From NCBI RefSeq assembly GCF_004359215.1, contig NC_090617.1:1457375-1518350 (forward strand): a stretch of DNA of 60,976 nt, read 5' to 3'. Under the pieces are notes generated by a model, which saw nothing but the letters and a program-made list of their open reading frames with translations, did no database searches and had not been told where the DNA came from. The position numbers and the translations under genes were made by a program. The stretch comes from Bremia lactucae (Eukaryota > Oomycota > Peronosporomycetes > Peronosporales > Peronosporaceae). Each line of letters begins with the position of its first letter. Position 1 is the first letter of the stretch. Shown one piece after another: positions 21,595 to 32,260 of this stretch.

Positions 21595-21669
21595 GGCCTA
21601 AGGATGCTAACGTAAACACTGAGTGTCAGCTGTGCTGACACTCAGTGTTTACGTTAGCATCCTTAGGCC
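21595..21669. repeat. Perfect 36-bp-arm palindrome, 3-base loop
   Basis: Arms 21595-21630 and 21634-21669 pair without mismatch around TGT. It sits at the end of the recognisable family 3 integrase, right after RHVRDTMA. Confidence 0.95.
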
Positions 21670-21720
21670 GTATCGGATCCTTTCCGAGTAGATTTAAGTG
21701 CGTTTGTGGCCGAGAAAGAT

Positions 21721-22766
21721 GACCGTCCGGCAGGCTGCTGCATCCTCATCAGATTATCCAGCTGACCCTCTTAGCAAGGTTGTTGACGCTCCACATCACA
21801 AGACGATTTTTCGGCGTACTCCAGTTAGAGATCTAGTCTAACTGTAAAGTTGCACCTCGTGTACTACAGCAAAAGAGCTTAATCCGATGATTTGTCCCCC
21901 TCCTGCGCTGCTTAATGAGCAAGGAAACCTTTAAAATAATATGAAACAACTTCTGAAGTGACGTCGTCGTAAGGGCAGATTTTGATCTCGTGATGTGGCT
22001 TGAATACTCCTTGTGAACACGAGGTACCCTTACGACATGATTGCCCTTACGCCGTTGACAATATCGAACGCCCCATTAAGGGTCAGACCTACGCTTTTTA
22101 ACAGTAGGTGGAGGATTGGGCAGATATTCAGCCATAGTGTGGCTTAGTCCATAGTTGCATGAGCAGCTGGAGCACAAGTGTGCTCGCTAGCGAGAGCCTT
22201 ATACTGTGTACTACCCACGGATTTTATTTGGCCTTTGGCATTTAATTTCATAAGGCCTAAGCGAAGCTTCAGTTTAGACGAACTTTGGTCTGGAAACTCT
22301 CGGAAACGTTCCTCCACACTGGGTGGTTTGAAATCGTACTCTCGATAAGATCTTTTGGTCTAAAAGACCACGGGTCGGCTACGAGATTGTTTTTCTTTGA
22401 TAATTGTTATCTCTAGCTCCTCGTCGCTATGAGGTGGGGTCTAAAACCCCTCCTCCTCCGTAACGCAGTAAGTTTACTCGCAACATCTCGTCTAGGAAGC
22501 AGATCCAGCGCCCGGCGAGAATCAACTTCGCGTTTTTTTAGGCGTGACGGGCTCGTCTCTTATCATGTATCTTGGACAAGGTATAACTATTGAGTACCAC
22601 AACTCAATCGTCATAAAAATTATAAAAAATCGAGAATCAATCATATGATGTCACAAAACAAAGGCGTGCTCAGAGCACAACCGTGCGATTGAGCGTTCGA
22701 CCGTAAAGCTAAAAGCGAACATGAAGGCGAGAGCCGACAAGCGGTGTCAACAGTTTGATGGGTGAT
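21721..22766 (+). pseudogene. Family 3 integrase end with chromodomain, degraded
   Basis: PPALLNEQGNL near 21900 begins a chromodomain that continues in broken frames (KQLLK, RRRKGRF, WLEYSL, then DMIALTPLT). The first part parallels 17905-18200. The remainder to 22766 is decayed sequence before the LTR, with stops in all frames. Confidence 0.55.
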
Positions 22767-23050
22767 GTCGTAACGAGGTTATTCTCTGTGGTGTATTACA
22801 CACTAGGGATAATACACCTTTTTAATTGATATAAGTGAAATTATATATGTTTATTTGTAATTTACCAGATAAGAACTGGCGGCAGGGTCTATATCAAAGA
22901 AATTAAGTAAAGGTGTTTTAACATTTCAATAAGCAAAACGTAGTTTTCCTTTTGAAATCGAAAAGCGTTCCTTGCCTTCCTAATCCCTTAAACTTATAAG
23001 TAAGTTTACAGTAATATGTGAGGGCACCTTGAGGATGAAGATGCTATAAA
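22767..23050 (+). repeat. Family 3 LTR fragment (3' LTR of the degraded element)
   Basis: Starts TGTCGTAACGAGGTT after a short purine-rich GATGGGTGA. AAAGCGTTCCTTGCCTTCC matches the plus-oriented LTR at 38100-38115. The outer half is lost. Confidence 0.6.
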
Positions 23051-24023
23051 AATCTTATCTTATGTAATAAGCAATGATACTTGTACAGTATAAGTGGCAA
23101 GCTGGTCATGTGTCGCAATCATGAAATCAACAGCAACGGCGAATATTGCTTATTATTGCTTAGTGCATTCTATATTAAGATAGCTCTTATTCACAAACCA
23201 AGAGGTTTAGTCAATCGAGTTGATTAATCATTTAAGATGATAACTGTGACGGCTCACATAGTAATATGCTGGAGAAAGCGTGCAAGATAAGATTTTCAAT
23301 TTCTCTTGCGTTTAGGAGTGAACCACTTAGCACTGCGTGTGTAATTAAAATACAAAAATCAGCTTTATGTCCTACAAGTAAGTCCTACCGAGATGGTGCC
23401 TTTCAGCTAAGTGGAAAGCCACTGCATCGGATCTACCAAGCTCCTTGAGTCAGGACTTATAGGCCCAAAGAGCCATTAAGTATTATTACTGCGGACACAT
23501 CCAGTTTGTGCTACAGACACACCTTCTATAATATAATTTTATTTCCGCGTAAACCTCCCTGATTCCACTTTTTTTCATTAACTACCCCCTTTTTTTATAC
23601 CACTATGTATGCTGGTCCCACGTCCCTTCTACTTCCAGGTGCCATAAGTAAAAGCATAATGTAAGATGATCCTATGCCAAGCAAATAACAGGAGCCCCAG
23701 ACAGCGCAAAACGAGCTTCGTTGAACTACCAGACTTTTAGTATTTTTATTCAGGTTCCCTGCCTTCCAATATTCTTAAGATCGTAAGCCAAGACCAGTAG
23801 GCAGGCATTTTAGAGGAAAAAATGACCACTATTGCTTTCTATCATCTCACGTACTTTGCATGATTTTTACTGTGCTTTAGTAAAGTCTACAGTTAATGCA
23901 TCATCTTGGCTCGCTAAACACCTGAGATGGCGGTACACGTCCCTCGACTGCCCTCAATTGTGCAGCTTCACAAACGTAGTTAGGATGTTAGAACACCACA
24001 CGTGGTACAATCCATTTGCTTGA
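23051..24023. other. No gene; LTR scrap
   Basis: Holds one opposite-oriented family 3 LTR scrap (about 23434-23485, CTCCTTGAGTCAGGAC, CCCAAAGAGCCATTAAGTAT). The short open frames here show no similarity I can name. Confidence 0.5.
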
Positions 24024-24489
24024 TGTAATGGAGGACCTTTTGCAAGCACTGTTGCGGTACTATTCAACCTTTTTTTTATTGCGGTGCTTCGGTTACTTCA
24101 CGTTCCCGATGTGCAGAGATATTAAAAGTAGCTAAGAAGTCTTAGCTACTAAGGGTAAATGCCAAGACTTTATTTAGTACAGGCAAAATCAAAACTTTTA
24201 ATTTATATATAGTTCTTTCGTAACGATCTTTATTTGCTGGCTTTAATGCATTAATACCTAACCATGCAATGCGCCTGCTTGCACCGCCTAATCGTGTCTT
24301 GTAACGATTGGCGGGGTTAATTTTAAAGTTTAATTAACCAATCAATATAATTAATTTCTTATTGCGTCAATACTTAATTTGATAGTATTTAAATCATCAA
24401 GTCAATACTAAAAAAGATAGGAATTTTGTACTTATTTATTTGTTTCTTTCATACGAAATAATATTTATGCAACGCGACATCGCGTTACA
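24024..24489 (-). repeat. Family 1 LTR, complete
   Basis: 466 bp, TGTAATGGAGG at the start and GCGTTACA at the end, with AACGATTGGCGGGGTTAA inside. The following about 100 bases resemble the sequence between LTR and antisense gene (CTTAATCAACAGTCAC), so it is the 3' LTR end of a mostly lost minus-strand element. It lies about 770 bp upstream of the esterase gene. Confidence 0.8.
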
Positions 24490-25260
24490 TACCACCCCTT
24501 AATCAACAGTCACTTTATAGAGCGACAAAGAGAACTATTATGTCTCTCTCTTAAATTGGCACTTTTTGGTTTTTATTTTAATTTCAAATTTTTATTGCGC
24601 AAGCCGTTTCATAATTTATAATATCTATAAGAGAAAATACTTTGTATAATAAATAATGTTTTTCTTTCTATAAATATTGTCAATATCACGACACATGGTT
24701 AGCAGATTTTCGCTGAAACGAGGTAAACGAAAAACAAACAATTCGATTAGTGAAATCGGATGATCAATATTAGTCTAGGCGTACTTTAACTTGCCCATAA
24801 CACTATTGCTACAGTGTCGCCGGCTCTGGCGTTACTGCGCTTGCGTTTCCTCTAGAGCCCATGGTAGGTAGATTACAGCAATAGCAATTACTGCACTTTC
24901 TTTTTGGCCGCTTAAAAAGTAAAACGTCTGAAAACTGCAATATGACCGGTGGACGTCAAGAGCTGAAAATCGCAGCCGCGGCCATTTAAGCAATAAGCTT
25001 TACAGTTGTCTAAACCATTGCAAATAATTAAAGGGCAAGAATCGTTTTGCTACCCAGTACTTGAAACTGGCTCGCGATGGTGCATCCTAAAAAATTGCTT
25101 AAATCCATTGCGCAACCTCCTGATCAGATTGGAACTGGATACATGATCAGTTTTTGTTTTTTGTACTGAATTGGTTTTTTGAATCTGCAATGTTCACCTC
25201 AGAAAACCACCAAGCAGAAAAAGCCCCAATTAGTGCCATACATATATTCATTCGTGATCA
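24490..25260. other. Upstream region of the esterase gene
   Basis: First 100 bases are retroelement leader; the rest is unique AT-rich sequence with no gene. It includes the likely promoter of the esterase. Confidence 0.5.
25248..25254 (+). promoter_or_regulatory. Initiator-like element of the esterase gene
   Basis: TCATTCG approximates the oomycete initiator (YCAYTYY) and lies 7 bases before the ATG, which would mean a very short leader. Weak evidence. Confidence 0.3.
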
Positions 25261-26658
25261 ATGTGGCAGGTCATATATCTCTGCTCGCTGGCGGCATCTC
25301 TAGCTCAGGCTCAGACTAGCCAAGAGAATGAAACTTGCATCATGAGCGACTCAAATTTGTGCCCTGTCGACGACCTCACCCCATCAGCACTTGATAGCAG
25401 TATTCTCATTTATCCTGGTGGCGCCACTCGCTGTGCTTTTGATGATTTTTCGGATCCGAATGTGAGCTATACCACCAATTCGACCTACTTTTTTCAAGTG
25501 TTTCCAGCTTCGAGCACGACCAAGTTAATGCTGTATTTCCAAGGTGGCGGTGCCTGCGTCGATGAGCTCACTTGTGCCTTTAGCCTCCAGTGTATGTTTG
25601 AAACATTTTCTGCCAACGCCAAGCCATTGAGCCATGGTGTCCTTAATCGATCGAACGAAGAAAATAGCTTTAATGATTACAATATTGTGCACTTACCGTA
25701 CTGCACCGGTGACTTACATATCGGTAATAGCGTCAAGAGCGATCGCAGCAGTGGTCTAGACGCGCTACTGAACATGCCCGAGTGTTTAGGACGCAACATG
25801 ACGTTGCACCAAAACGGGTACAACAATACTAAAGCCGTACTTGACTGGGCTGTGGAAAACTACCCAGATCCTGACGAGATTATCATTACTGGCTATAGTG
25901 CGGGCGCTCTTGGTGCCCAGATGCTCAGTGCTCTTGTGGCGGATACGTGGCAAGTCAACGAGAACGACATTCGGTACTCGGTTTTGAGCGACAGCTACGT
26001 TGGTGTTCTTCATAAAGACGAAGCGGGTGGCAAAATCCTTTCATACTATGGATCCTGTGACGTGGATCTTAAATTGACTGACTCTTTGCAGGATCAATGC
26101 GAAGAGAGCTCGCTGTCTTTCATTGACATCGTGACGCACATGATTTTGTACACGCCGAGCGCCCAGTGGCTCTTTCTGCAGAGCATGTACGATCAAGTTC
26201 AGCGCTACTTTTACCAATTGGTAAAGGATGGCATTCTGGGCTATCCTTTTCCAGATCTCATTAGTGGCGAAGACTTTTACACGGTGCGTATTCTTATTGA
26301 ATAAATGAAGATGTCACTGGAATGAATATTAATGTGTGTTTTTCAATTCTAGAAAGTGACAGCTATCATGGATGAATATAAGAACATTAGCGACAACATC
26401 TCAACTTTTGAAGTCAACAATTCCCAACACGTATTTATGACGGACAACGAGTACTATGACAATGTAATTCGCACCCCGGGCGGGGATTCATTAGGCGATT
26501 ATCTTGAGAAATGGCTCGTAGCCAATTCATCAGTGGATGATGATGCTTCAACCAGCGCGAGCTCTGGTGGAGGAGACACAAATCAGTCGGCTGCTATCCA
26601 TCTCCAACATGCTTTGTTGCTAACGTTCATTGTAATTATTGCGATGCTCGTCCAGTAA
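25261..26658 (+). CDS. GPI-anchored pectin acetylesterase/Notum-like carboxylesterase (two exons)
   Basis: Exons 25261-26283 and 26353-26658 join in frame (T341|K342) to 442 residues. Residues 1-18 form a signal peptide. The alpha/beta-hydrolase features of the pectin acetylesterase/Notum family (PF03283) are visible: LYFQGGGACVDE (91-102; oxyanion region), the nucleophile Ser213 in GYSAG, Asp244 in LSDSY, and His367 in NNSQHVF as likely third triad member. Twelve cysteines and many N-glycosylation sequons suggest secretion. The end (about 405-442) has small residues SASSGGGDTNQSA followed by a hydrophobic tail LLLTFIVIIAMLVQ, a GPI-attachment signal. Family members remove acetyl from pectin, or palmitoleate from Wnt in animals; a surface esterase acting on plant cell wall is inferred. 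No disabling change; host gene flanked by LTRs on both sides. Confidence 0.9.
26284..26352 (+). other. Intron of the esterase gene
   Basis: 69 bp, GTGCGT donor, pyrimidine-rich TTTTTCAATTCTAG acceptor. Reading through it gives stops in frame (exon 1 would end at 26304), while removal joins the two exons in frame and restores the C-terminal His and GPI signal. Confidence 0.88.
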
Positions 26659-27069
26659 AATAATTAAACTTAACCGGCTGTCTGGAGCTTTATTTTCCGA
26701 AGGCGTGCTTCCCTATTATTTTAAATTTGAACAATGAAATTATTCATAATATCGAAACAAGTGATTTTACCAAGATGAGGTTCAAATGACAACGTTTTGC
26801 GTATTAATAACCTCTGAATCAAGAGTTTATAGTATTGGTCCAACCAGTATTCAATGATCATCAAGAGATTGGTACTATTGCTCTGAGTAATGGGATGTAG
26901 AAGGAAAACGTAACGGAAATGTTGCACAAATATTTTGCTTTATCAGAAAAAATAAATATCAATTAAGTTTAAAAATACATGAGAAGAGAAATTTTAGTAT
27001 CAAAGAGCCCTTTAAAATAAGCATTATAAAGTTAAAACGAAAATTTCAAGGTTTAGCCAAGATACGTTC
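26659..27069. other. Downstream region of the esterase gene
   Basis: AT-rich, no gene or repeat recognised. ATAAAATAATTAAAC just after the stop could include the polyadenylation region. Confidence 0.45.
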
Positions 27070-27548
27070 TGTAGCGGAGCTTCCTCGCTCCTAAAGGCAG
27101 AGGAAGACTTTAAGACTCAGAGTCTCTTAGTTCTATAAAACGTATAGGCTCAACAAATCAGGGAGTCGTACAAGCTATAAAAGCTTACTGAATCCTAGGT
27201 CAAGAGATTCAGGGGTTCGTAAAACCAAGTGGCAACTAGTGCCCAAGAAAATGTACCTTAGAAAGGCTCCTATTACTTACAGATCAATGCGCAATGCTTA
27301 GGAAGGCACTTAACGCTTTAAGATCAAAAGGGGAACTGCAGTATATTTAATTATTGAATCTAAAACCTTGCTTTGCTAATTAAAAACAGATTTAGGCCGC
27401 CAGATTTGTATCTGGCGGCGACCACATATGTTACCATAGTAAATGGGATTTAAGTAATTAATTATTATAGAATAGGATAAAGGGTATTTTACCCATAAGG
27501 TAAACGAATCACAACAACGGTTCTTCAACCAATGTGTGCCCCATTACA
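27070..27548 (-). repeat. Family 3 solo LTR
   Basis: 479 bp, TGTAGCGGAGC at the start and CCCATTACA at the end. No internal sequence on either side. Flanking pentamers CGTTC (27065-27069) and CATTC (27549-27553) differ by one base and look like a mutated target duplication. The inner GCCGCCAGAT/ATCTGGCGGC pair forms a small hairpin near 27396-27420. Confidence 0.75.
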
Positions 27549-27844
27549 CATTCGGTATAGCCGGGAACATGAGGCTTTGAAACTCAGCTAAGGTTAGGTG
27601 ATAAGTATTTTAACAGCTTGAATCACCGATACTTAAGCAATTAGGATAATGCACAGCAGAAACATATGAGCATTTAAAAAGCGTGCAATAGGAAGTAAGA
27701 GAGAAGAAATGGCCCAGTAGATAATTTTTAAGCTGAACAAACATTAATGAATGAGCTCAACTCATTGAAGCAACGTGCTATTAGCCCATCAGACAACGAC
27801 CCGACTCCCCAGCAGCACGTCCCGGCACGCGGCTTCATCGACTG

Positions 27845-28418
27845 GATGTCCACGCATAAGAGAAATAAATAAAGAAGTACAACATTATTATCTCTATTAA
27901 TTTCGACTTTATAAGTCCAATATTTCCAAATTGGATAATATTGATGCAATAAGACATTAACTCTAGTGATTGGTTGATTTAAGTCTAAATTAACCCCGCC
28001 TATCGTTATAAGACATGATTGTTCGGTGCGCAAGGAGTCGCCATACCTAGTTAGATATTAATATAATAAGTTTTGTAGTAGATAGAAGATCGTTACGTTG
28101 GATTAATCCAGTTTTACTTTCCCTAATTATGATCTTTTAAAATTGCCTACCTCAGACAGTCACGAAGCCAGGCATGTCAGTACGTTGGATATCGATCGGC
28201 TCACAAGGGTTGAAATTCTTCGGGTGTCCTCTCCACTGGATGAGGATCTGATACTTTTGCCTAACGGGGCGGTTGGTTTGTTGCTAAAGGCCCTTAGCTA
28301 CTTCGAAAAATTCCTCTATACCCCTGTGTACGTGAAGTTTCGAGGCACCTAACCTTCACTGTAACCAGTGTAAGGTTCACTAGTACTTACGAGTACTACT
28401 GAAAGGTGCCCCGTTAAA
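27845..28418 (+). repeat. Family 1 LTR, 5' truncated
   Basis: Carries GATTGGTTGATTTAAG and the reverse complement of the CGATTGGCGGGG block, ends GGTGCCCCGTTAAA (final C changed to A), then CC and a primer-like TGGAAGCCC. Around 28190-28300 it contains extra sequence (TCCTCTCCACTGGATGAGG) that also occurs in the chromodomain region of element H near 56300, so it is a composite. Confidence 0.7.
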
Positions 28419-28461
28419 CCTGGAAGCCCTTGTTGGTTCGTTTAGCAACCTAAGCACGTTT

Positions 28462-28485
28462 CATCCAACATGGGCATGTTAGATG
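28462..28485 (+). promoter_or_regulatory. Hairpin over the gag start codon
   Basis: CATCCAACATG and CATGTTAGATG flank a GG loop; ten of eleven pairs form. The ATG at 28470-28472 is at the same place as in element A. Confidence 0.65.
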
Positions 28486-28720
28486 AAGAAGGAGAGAGCT
28501 TTCCAGCCCCTCAAGAATGTTATTACGCCACGCGTGAGGAATTTACCCATTTGAGTGACCTTGAAGGGAGAGCGGTCGAATGAATGAGCTCGGTCGTAGC
28601 CGTTGGCGCCAAGCTGTACACTCTAGGAAGAGATGAACAGCATTTGGCCATAGTCGAGTTCATTCAACGAACTCGACGCGGCCCAAAGAAAGTATCCTTG
28701 CTTCACCAGCAAGGCTCTTA
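28470..28720 (+). pseudogene. Gag N-terminal fragment, fused to antisense-gene leader
   Basis: MGMLDEEGESFPAPQE, then HLSDLEGRAVE, a TGA, and further gag N-terminal similarity to about 28700. At 28720 the sequence switches to CCAACAGTCAGTATAGTGAC, the leader seen between LTR and antisense gene at 13870-13900. So a plus-strand gag start is joined to the end of a minus-strand element. Confidence 0.65.
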
Positions 28721-28831
28721 ACCAACAGTCAGTATAGTGACTGATGTAGGGTGACAGAAAAGATTACTTTATCTTTCCCTGTAAGTTTGCATTATTTGTT
28801 CTGATCAAAATACCAATTAAAGAGTCATAAG

Positions 28832-30459
28832 TTGATTTTGACCAGAATAAAGATGGCGACTAGTAAGTCTGTGCACGTGGGCCGTGAGGCCGCTAAGCTG
28901 GAAGCTGCACGGATCAGTGTAGCTGTCAGTCCTACTCCTATTGGAGGTGACTGGGGTATGCCATCTGTTGATGACATTGCAGGTGACGGGGACAAGTCAC
29001 TTGCATCGCCCGACTCCGTGGCGACTGAGAAGGCCGCTCGATCACCCGGGGACCGATTCCGTTAAACTTTTGGGTTATAACGTGACTACCAAGAGGTGAT
29101 GACGAGGCTGTCTAACTCGTCGGACCTCTATAGTGGGGAGTCATCCTCAGATGACTCCGAGGGCGATGAACACTCTGGTTACGTTAGTATGCGTCCCCAG
29201 GAACTATGTGGTTGCGAAGGTAAGAGTGCTGCTGAGGATGCTAGTTTGCATCACCAGAAAAGGATTGAATCTGGGCCAAATTAACGTTAATGACAGCATG
29301 AGCCAACAGGTGAAGGACCCCATTACGTTGCCGATCGCTCCTGAAACGAGGCCTTAGTTACCCTTTAAGAGAAAATTCATTCGTCGGTCTGGTATGACCA
29401 ACGATCTATATCATATTGTTATTCGACTCATCCAGGCTTCACAAGCCTTGTGAGGATGAAACAAAATTCTTCATCGATGCCTTTACTGGCATCGGTGGTA
29501 CACTAGCAAACGGTCAAAGGATGTCCAACCTTTGTTTCCAGCTTGGATTATCTTTCTACCGAATGTACAAAACATAGGCCTTGAGGTCTGGCTTGAAAAG
29601 CTAAGTACTTTTCGGGAACGGTTAGAAAAAAGGATCATAGTTGGTGCACGCTATAAATTGCACCGTTTGTCTAGAGAGGCAGGGATTCCTTCCCTCTCGT
29701 TGGGGGACTCATGCTCATGCTGTTTTAAGGGTGCAGATCATACCCCTAAGGAAGCAAATTCCTTCAAAGATCCCCATTGGAGGACTTTCATCTTACGAGA
29801 TGCGTCAAGGGATTGAGAACCTCTAATCCTTTTATGAGCGCGGGAAGCGCTCGTTCTCCGATGGACCTTCTGCGAGGAGGATAGGTCTCGTTGTACTGCA
29901 AGACGAGACCCGGAACGTCCATCATAAGTTGGGAAGGGGAATTTCAAAAATATTGCGAGGGTCGATACCCTCGCCAACGAACAAGATAACTCATTCGAAA
30001 CCCCTTTGTCTCACGGTGGTTCAAGAAGCTTTCAACAAGAAAACGCCTTTCACTGCTCGAATCCGTCAATGGATGTGGAGGAGGAGGAAAAAGCCGGTTC
30101 GCCTCGTTTGACGAGCCCGAATCAACATCGTGATATGGATCACACCCTTTATTATTTAAGGGAGGATCTTGATCACGAGCGATCCCGCCAACGCGATTTA
30201 GCGGTGACGGTCGATAATGTTTCTCTTGACCAGTTGAAAAGTTGTGCGCAAATTACAGTAGGCTTTGGCTCGGAACCATCAGGCATTGGCGGACGGCCTT
30301 GACCGTTCCGGTGTAATCCGGAATCGGCAGAGGCCTCGTACTGATGGTACGGGTGGAGACGCCCAACATAGAACGAAGGATGCGTTCGCATCCTACGAGG
30401 CAGCTCGATCGCGTACGCATTGCCTTCGCGATGTAGTAAAAGAAACGGGCCAAATGTAG
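28832..30459 (+). pseudogene. Antisense gene of family 1, copy of element E
   Basis: N-terminus MATSKSVHVGREAAKLEAAR, acidic and Ser-rich linker (28980-29280), central domain at 29532-29816 (AWIIFLPNVQNIGLEVWLEK, ERLEKRIIVGARYKLHRLS), coiled-coil-like part at 30130-30200 (LREDLDHERSRQRDLAVTVD), then HQALADGLDRSGVIRNRQRP with the conserved GGTGGD end near 30350-30365. Frames change several times. The last part lies opposite the integrase C-terminal domain read on the minus strand (30490-30173). Similarity in protein frames to copies B2 and F, at places with no sense-strand gene, argues that the antisense reading was once translated. Confidence 0.62.
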
Positions 30460-30960
30460 GCAGTAATTTATTACTGCCTACATTTGTCACTACGTGCTTT
30501 GGCAGGTTTACCTTAGATAGTAGGACAAGGTCATTAAAATTATGGTTGCTCTTCCACTTTTAACCGAGTTCTGTTTCTGTCGGTCCACCGCATCAGCGAT
30601 GGAATCCCGTACGAAACGGACCACTGCCTCTCTAGCCAACAGGAAATCACGTGCTAACTTGGTTTTATTTTTGCTTTAATGCGGCCGGCTCGCGCTGCGA
30701 AGATATCAATCTCCTCATTATTGAGAGTGTTATCGTTCTCATTAATAATATTGTAGTCTTTCAGCCTCGTTATCAAAGTCAGTAATAGCAGTATTGTTAT
30801 TACTGAGTTCGTCCACTTCAATGTTAATTAAATCAACATTGGTATCCTTCGCATTGACGTTAGGGTCAATGCGTGATAAGCAAGAGCTGGAATGTCATTT
30901 GCTCGAGCGAGCCCCCCCCCCCTCTTGAGTAAGAGTTACGCTCAAACAGGGAGGTATATG
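30173..30960 (-). pseudogene. Integrase C-terminal domain and Asn/Asp-rich linker of element E
   Basis: Minus-strand NVGSNKLLPTFGPFLLLHRE then AYAIELPRRMRTHPSFYVGR and LHPYHQY is the gypsy integrase C-terminal domain. Upstream, near 30690-30870, DTNVDLINIEVDELSNNNTA and ITDFDNEAERLQYY is an acidic, Asn/Asp-rich insert also present at 40185-40260 and, shorter, in element A. The hairpin at 30451-30486 (17-bp arms) is in native coding sequence; element A has a comparable one. A C run at 30910-30919. Confidence 0.72.
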
Positions 30961-31418
30961 TGGGTGGTATAAGGCATTCACGGAACACGGTGTATGCTTG
31001 TAGAAGCATGCGTCAAATTTTTGATGTGAAATTCTACCATCGGCAAGAACTCGCTGCATCTCTTAGAAGAGTAGACGTATCCGCTAAGTATCTTTTCGAT
31101 AACACGGTTTGAAGCTCCCTCTGACCAAATATTTCAGAATGATCCGAAGTTGACATGTTCCAAGTGATTTGAACACTGTTTGCCAAATTTCCGCTGTGAT
31201 CGTCACTATCTATCGAGCAAAGGCGATGCCTGGCGGCTCCACGGATCTGTCATGTATACCGCGTCGCTAGCAAAGCGGCAGCAGCTGTTTGCAGTCAAAC
31301 GCCGGCAGATCCCGGTAAGCACCTCGATCGATGAATCTAAGGACTCGATCTATTCGACTCTGGGGCGGCAGCAAGATGTACTATCTTGCTTATACGATCA
31401 GCAAAAACAAGAATACCA

Positions 31419-31760
31419 TTATTCTTGTGATAGTCGTCGGGAAATCCGAAGACGAAGTTCATAGATATGGACTGAACACGCTACCGGAACAGGCAGTGGT
31501 TGTAACGGAGCACGTAATGAAGCACTGGACTTTACCCGTTGAAAAACTTCGCAAGCACGTATGTACTTGCGGATGAAACTATACTGCCGTGGCCAGTAGA
31601 ATTCGCGAGTTATCATGAGGTAAGTCTTCTCACATCTACGATGACCACTTATTGGTGCGTCGTGGTACTCATACATGATGCAAATCATTATGGGTAGGGA
31701 TGACGACACGAGAAGTGTCGCCAGCAATGTCTGTGTAATACAATAAACCATTGGGTGTTG
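31419..31760 (-). pseudogene. Integrase zinc-binding domain of element E
   Basis: MYEYHDAPISGHRRCEKTYL, then FYWPRQYSFIRKYIRACEVF and QRVKSSASLRAPLQPLP. The HH pair is present but the second Cys of CxxC is Phe (CEVF). Core sequence (FVDRFSKM-type) continues out of frame to about 31150, where DRDPRF-type sequence is hard to follow. Inactive. Confidence 0.75.
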
Positions 31761-31890
31761 TATATCGATCTGTTGAGGATATATACAATTCCGACAATCC
31801 TTTTAATGGTTGTTAGGATGGATTTCTAAGGTTATCCATCTGCCCTTTAAGAGCCAAATCTTCTTGGTAAGTTCTTCTCAAGTCGTCGAG

Positions 31891-32260
31891 TTAAGTTAAC
31901 GACGGAACACTTATTGCTGCAACAGTGGCCTTATGCTCACTGTTGATTTGCGCAGCCGGCATCAAATCGGGCCGGTGCGAAAAGGCATCAGAGATGCCGT
32001 TAAGTTGTCCTGGTTTATACTTTACGGAGAAGTTATACTCCGCGAAGAAAGACATTCCTCTCGCCATTCTTCGCGAGAAGTGCGAACTGTTTACGGCCAT
32101 GCATAAAGACGCATGGTCCGTGTATACAATGAACGGTCTATTTCTTAAGAGATAGACCCTAAACTTAGCCAGTGCATATTTCATGGCAAGGGGTTTCTTG
32201 TCATGCACTGGGTAGTTGCGTTCAGCTGGTTGAAGCTGACGCGATTAATAACAGACGACG
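31891..32260 (-). pseudogene. RNase H C-terminal part of element E
   Basis: MHDKKPLAMKYALAKFRVYL, FIVYTDHASLCMAVNSSHFS, EYNFSVKYKPGQLNGISDAF and SHRPDL: the second half of gypsy RNase H in one frame. Upstream of it the reading jumps within a few bases to gag C-terminus, so RT, protease and the start of RNase H are deleted. Confidence 0.82.

Larger units (their letters stand above)
19131..21720 (+). pseudogene. Family 3 gypsy pol remnant (RT, RNase H, integrase)
   Basis: Highly decayed but collinear pol. RT: QWRQWPIINKHCDVIDDFF, then FLECFIGKLGFRADPTKVEA. RNase H: ENELADALLHRADYE-like end near 20500. Integrase: CETYQRVKPLAP with zinc ligands (20905-20940), VFADR.SKIIHLVALPD, LFIDRVFREIALPVEIA, then MLNNAVYAP, and the C-terminal-domain lead ISPVTVRK.VSELLA near 21505-21560. 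More than a dozen stops and frame changes. A 30-bp tandem duplication (20164-20223) and a palindrome (21595-21669) are further damage. Confidence 0.72.

Noticed and set aside
30451..30486. 17-base-arm hairpin with a two-base loop
   Set aside because: It lies in native integrase coding sequence (NVGSNKLLPTF), and the equivalent place in element A (10097-10120) is also self-complementary, so it is not a snap-back insertion.
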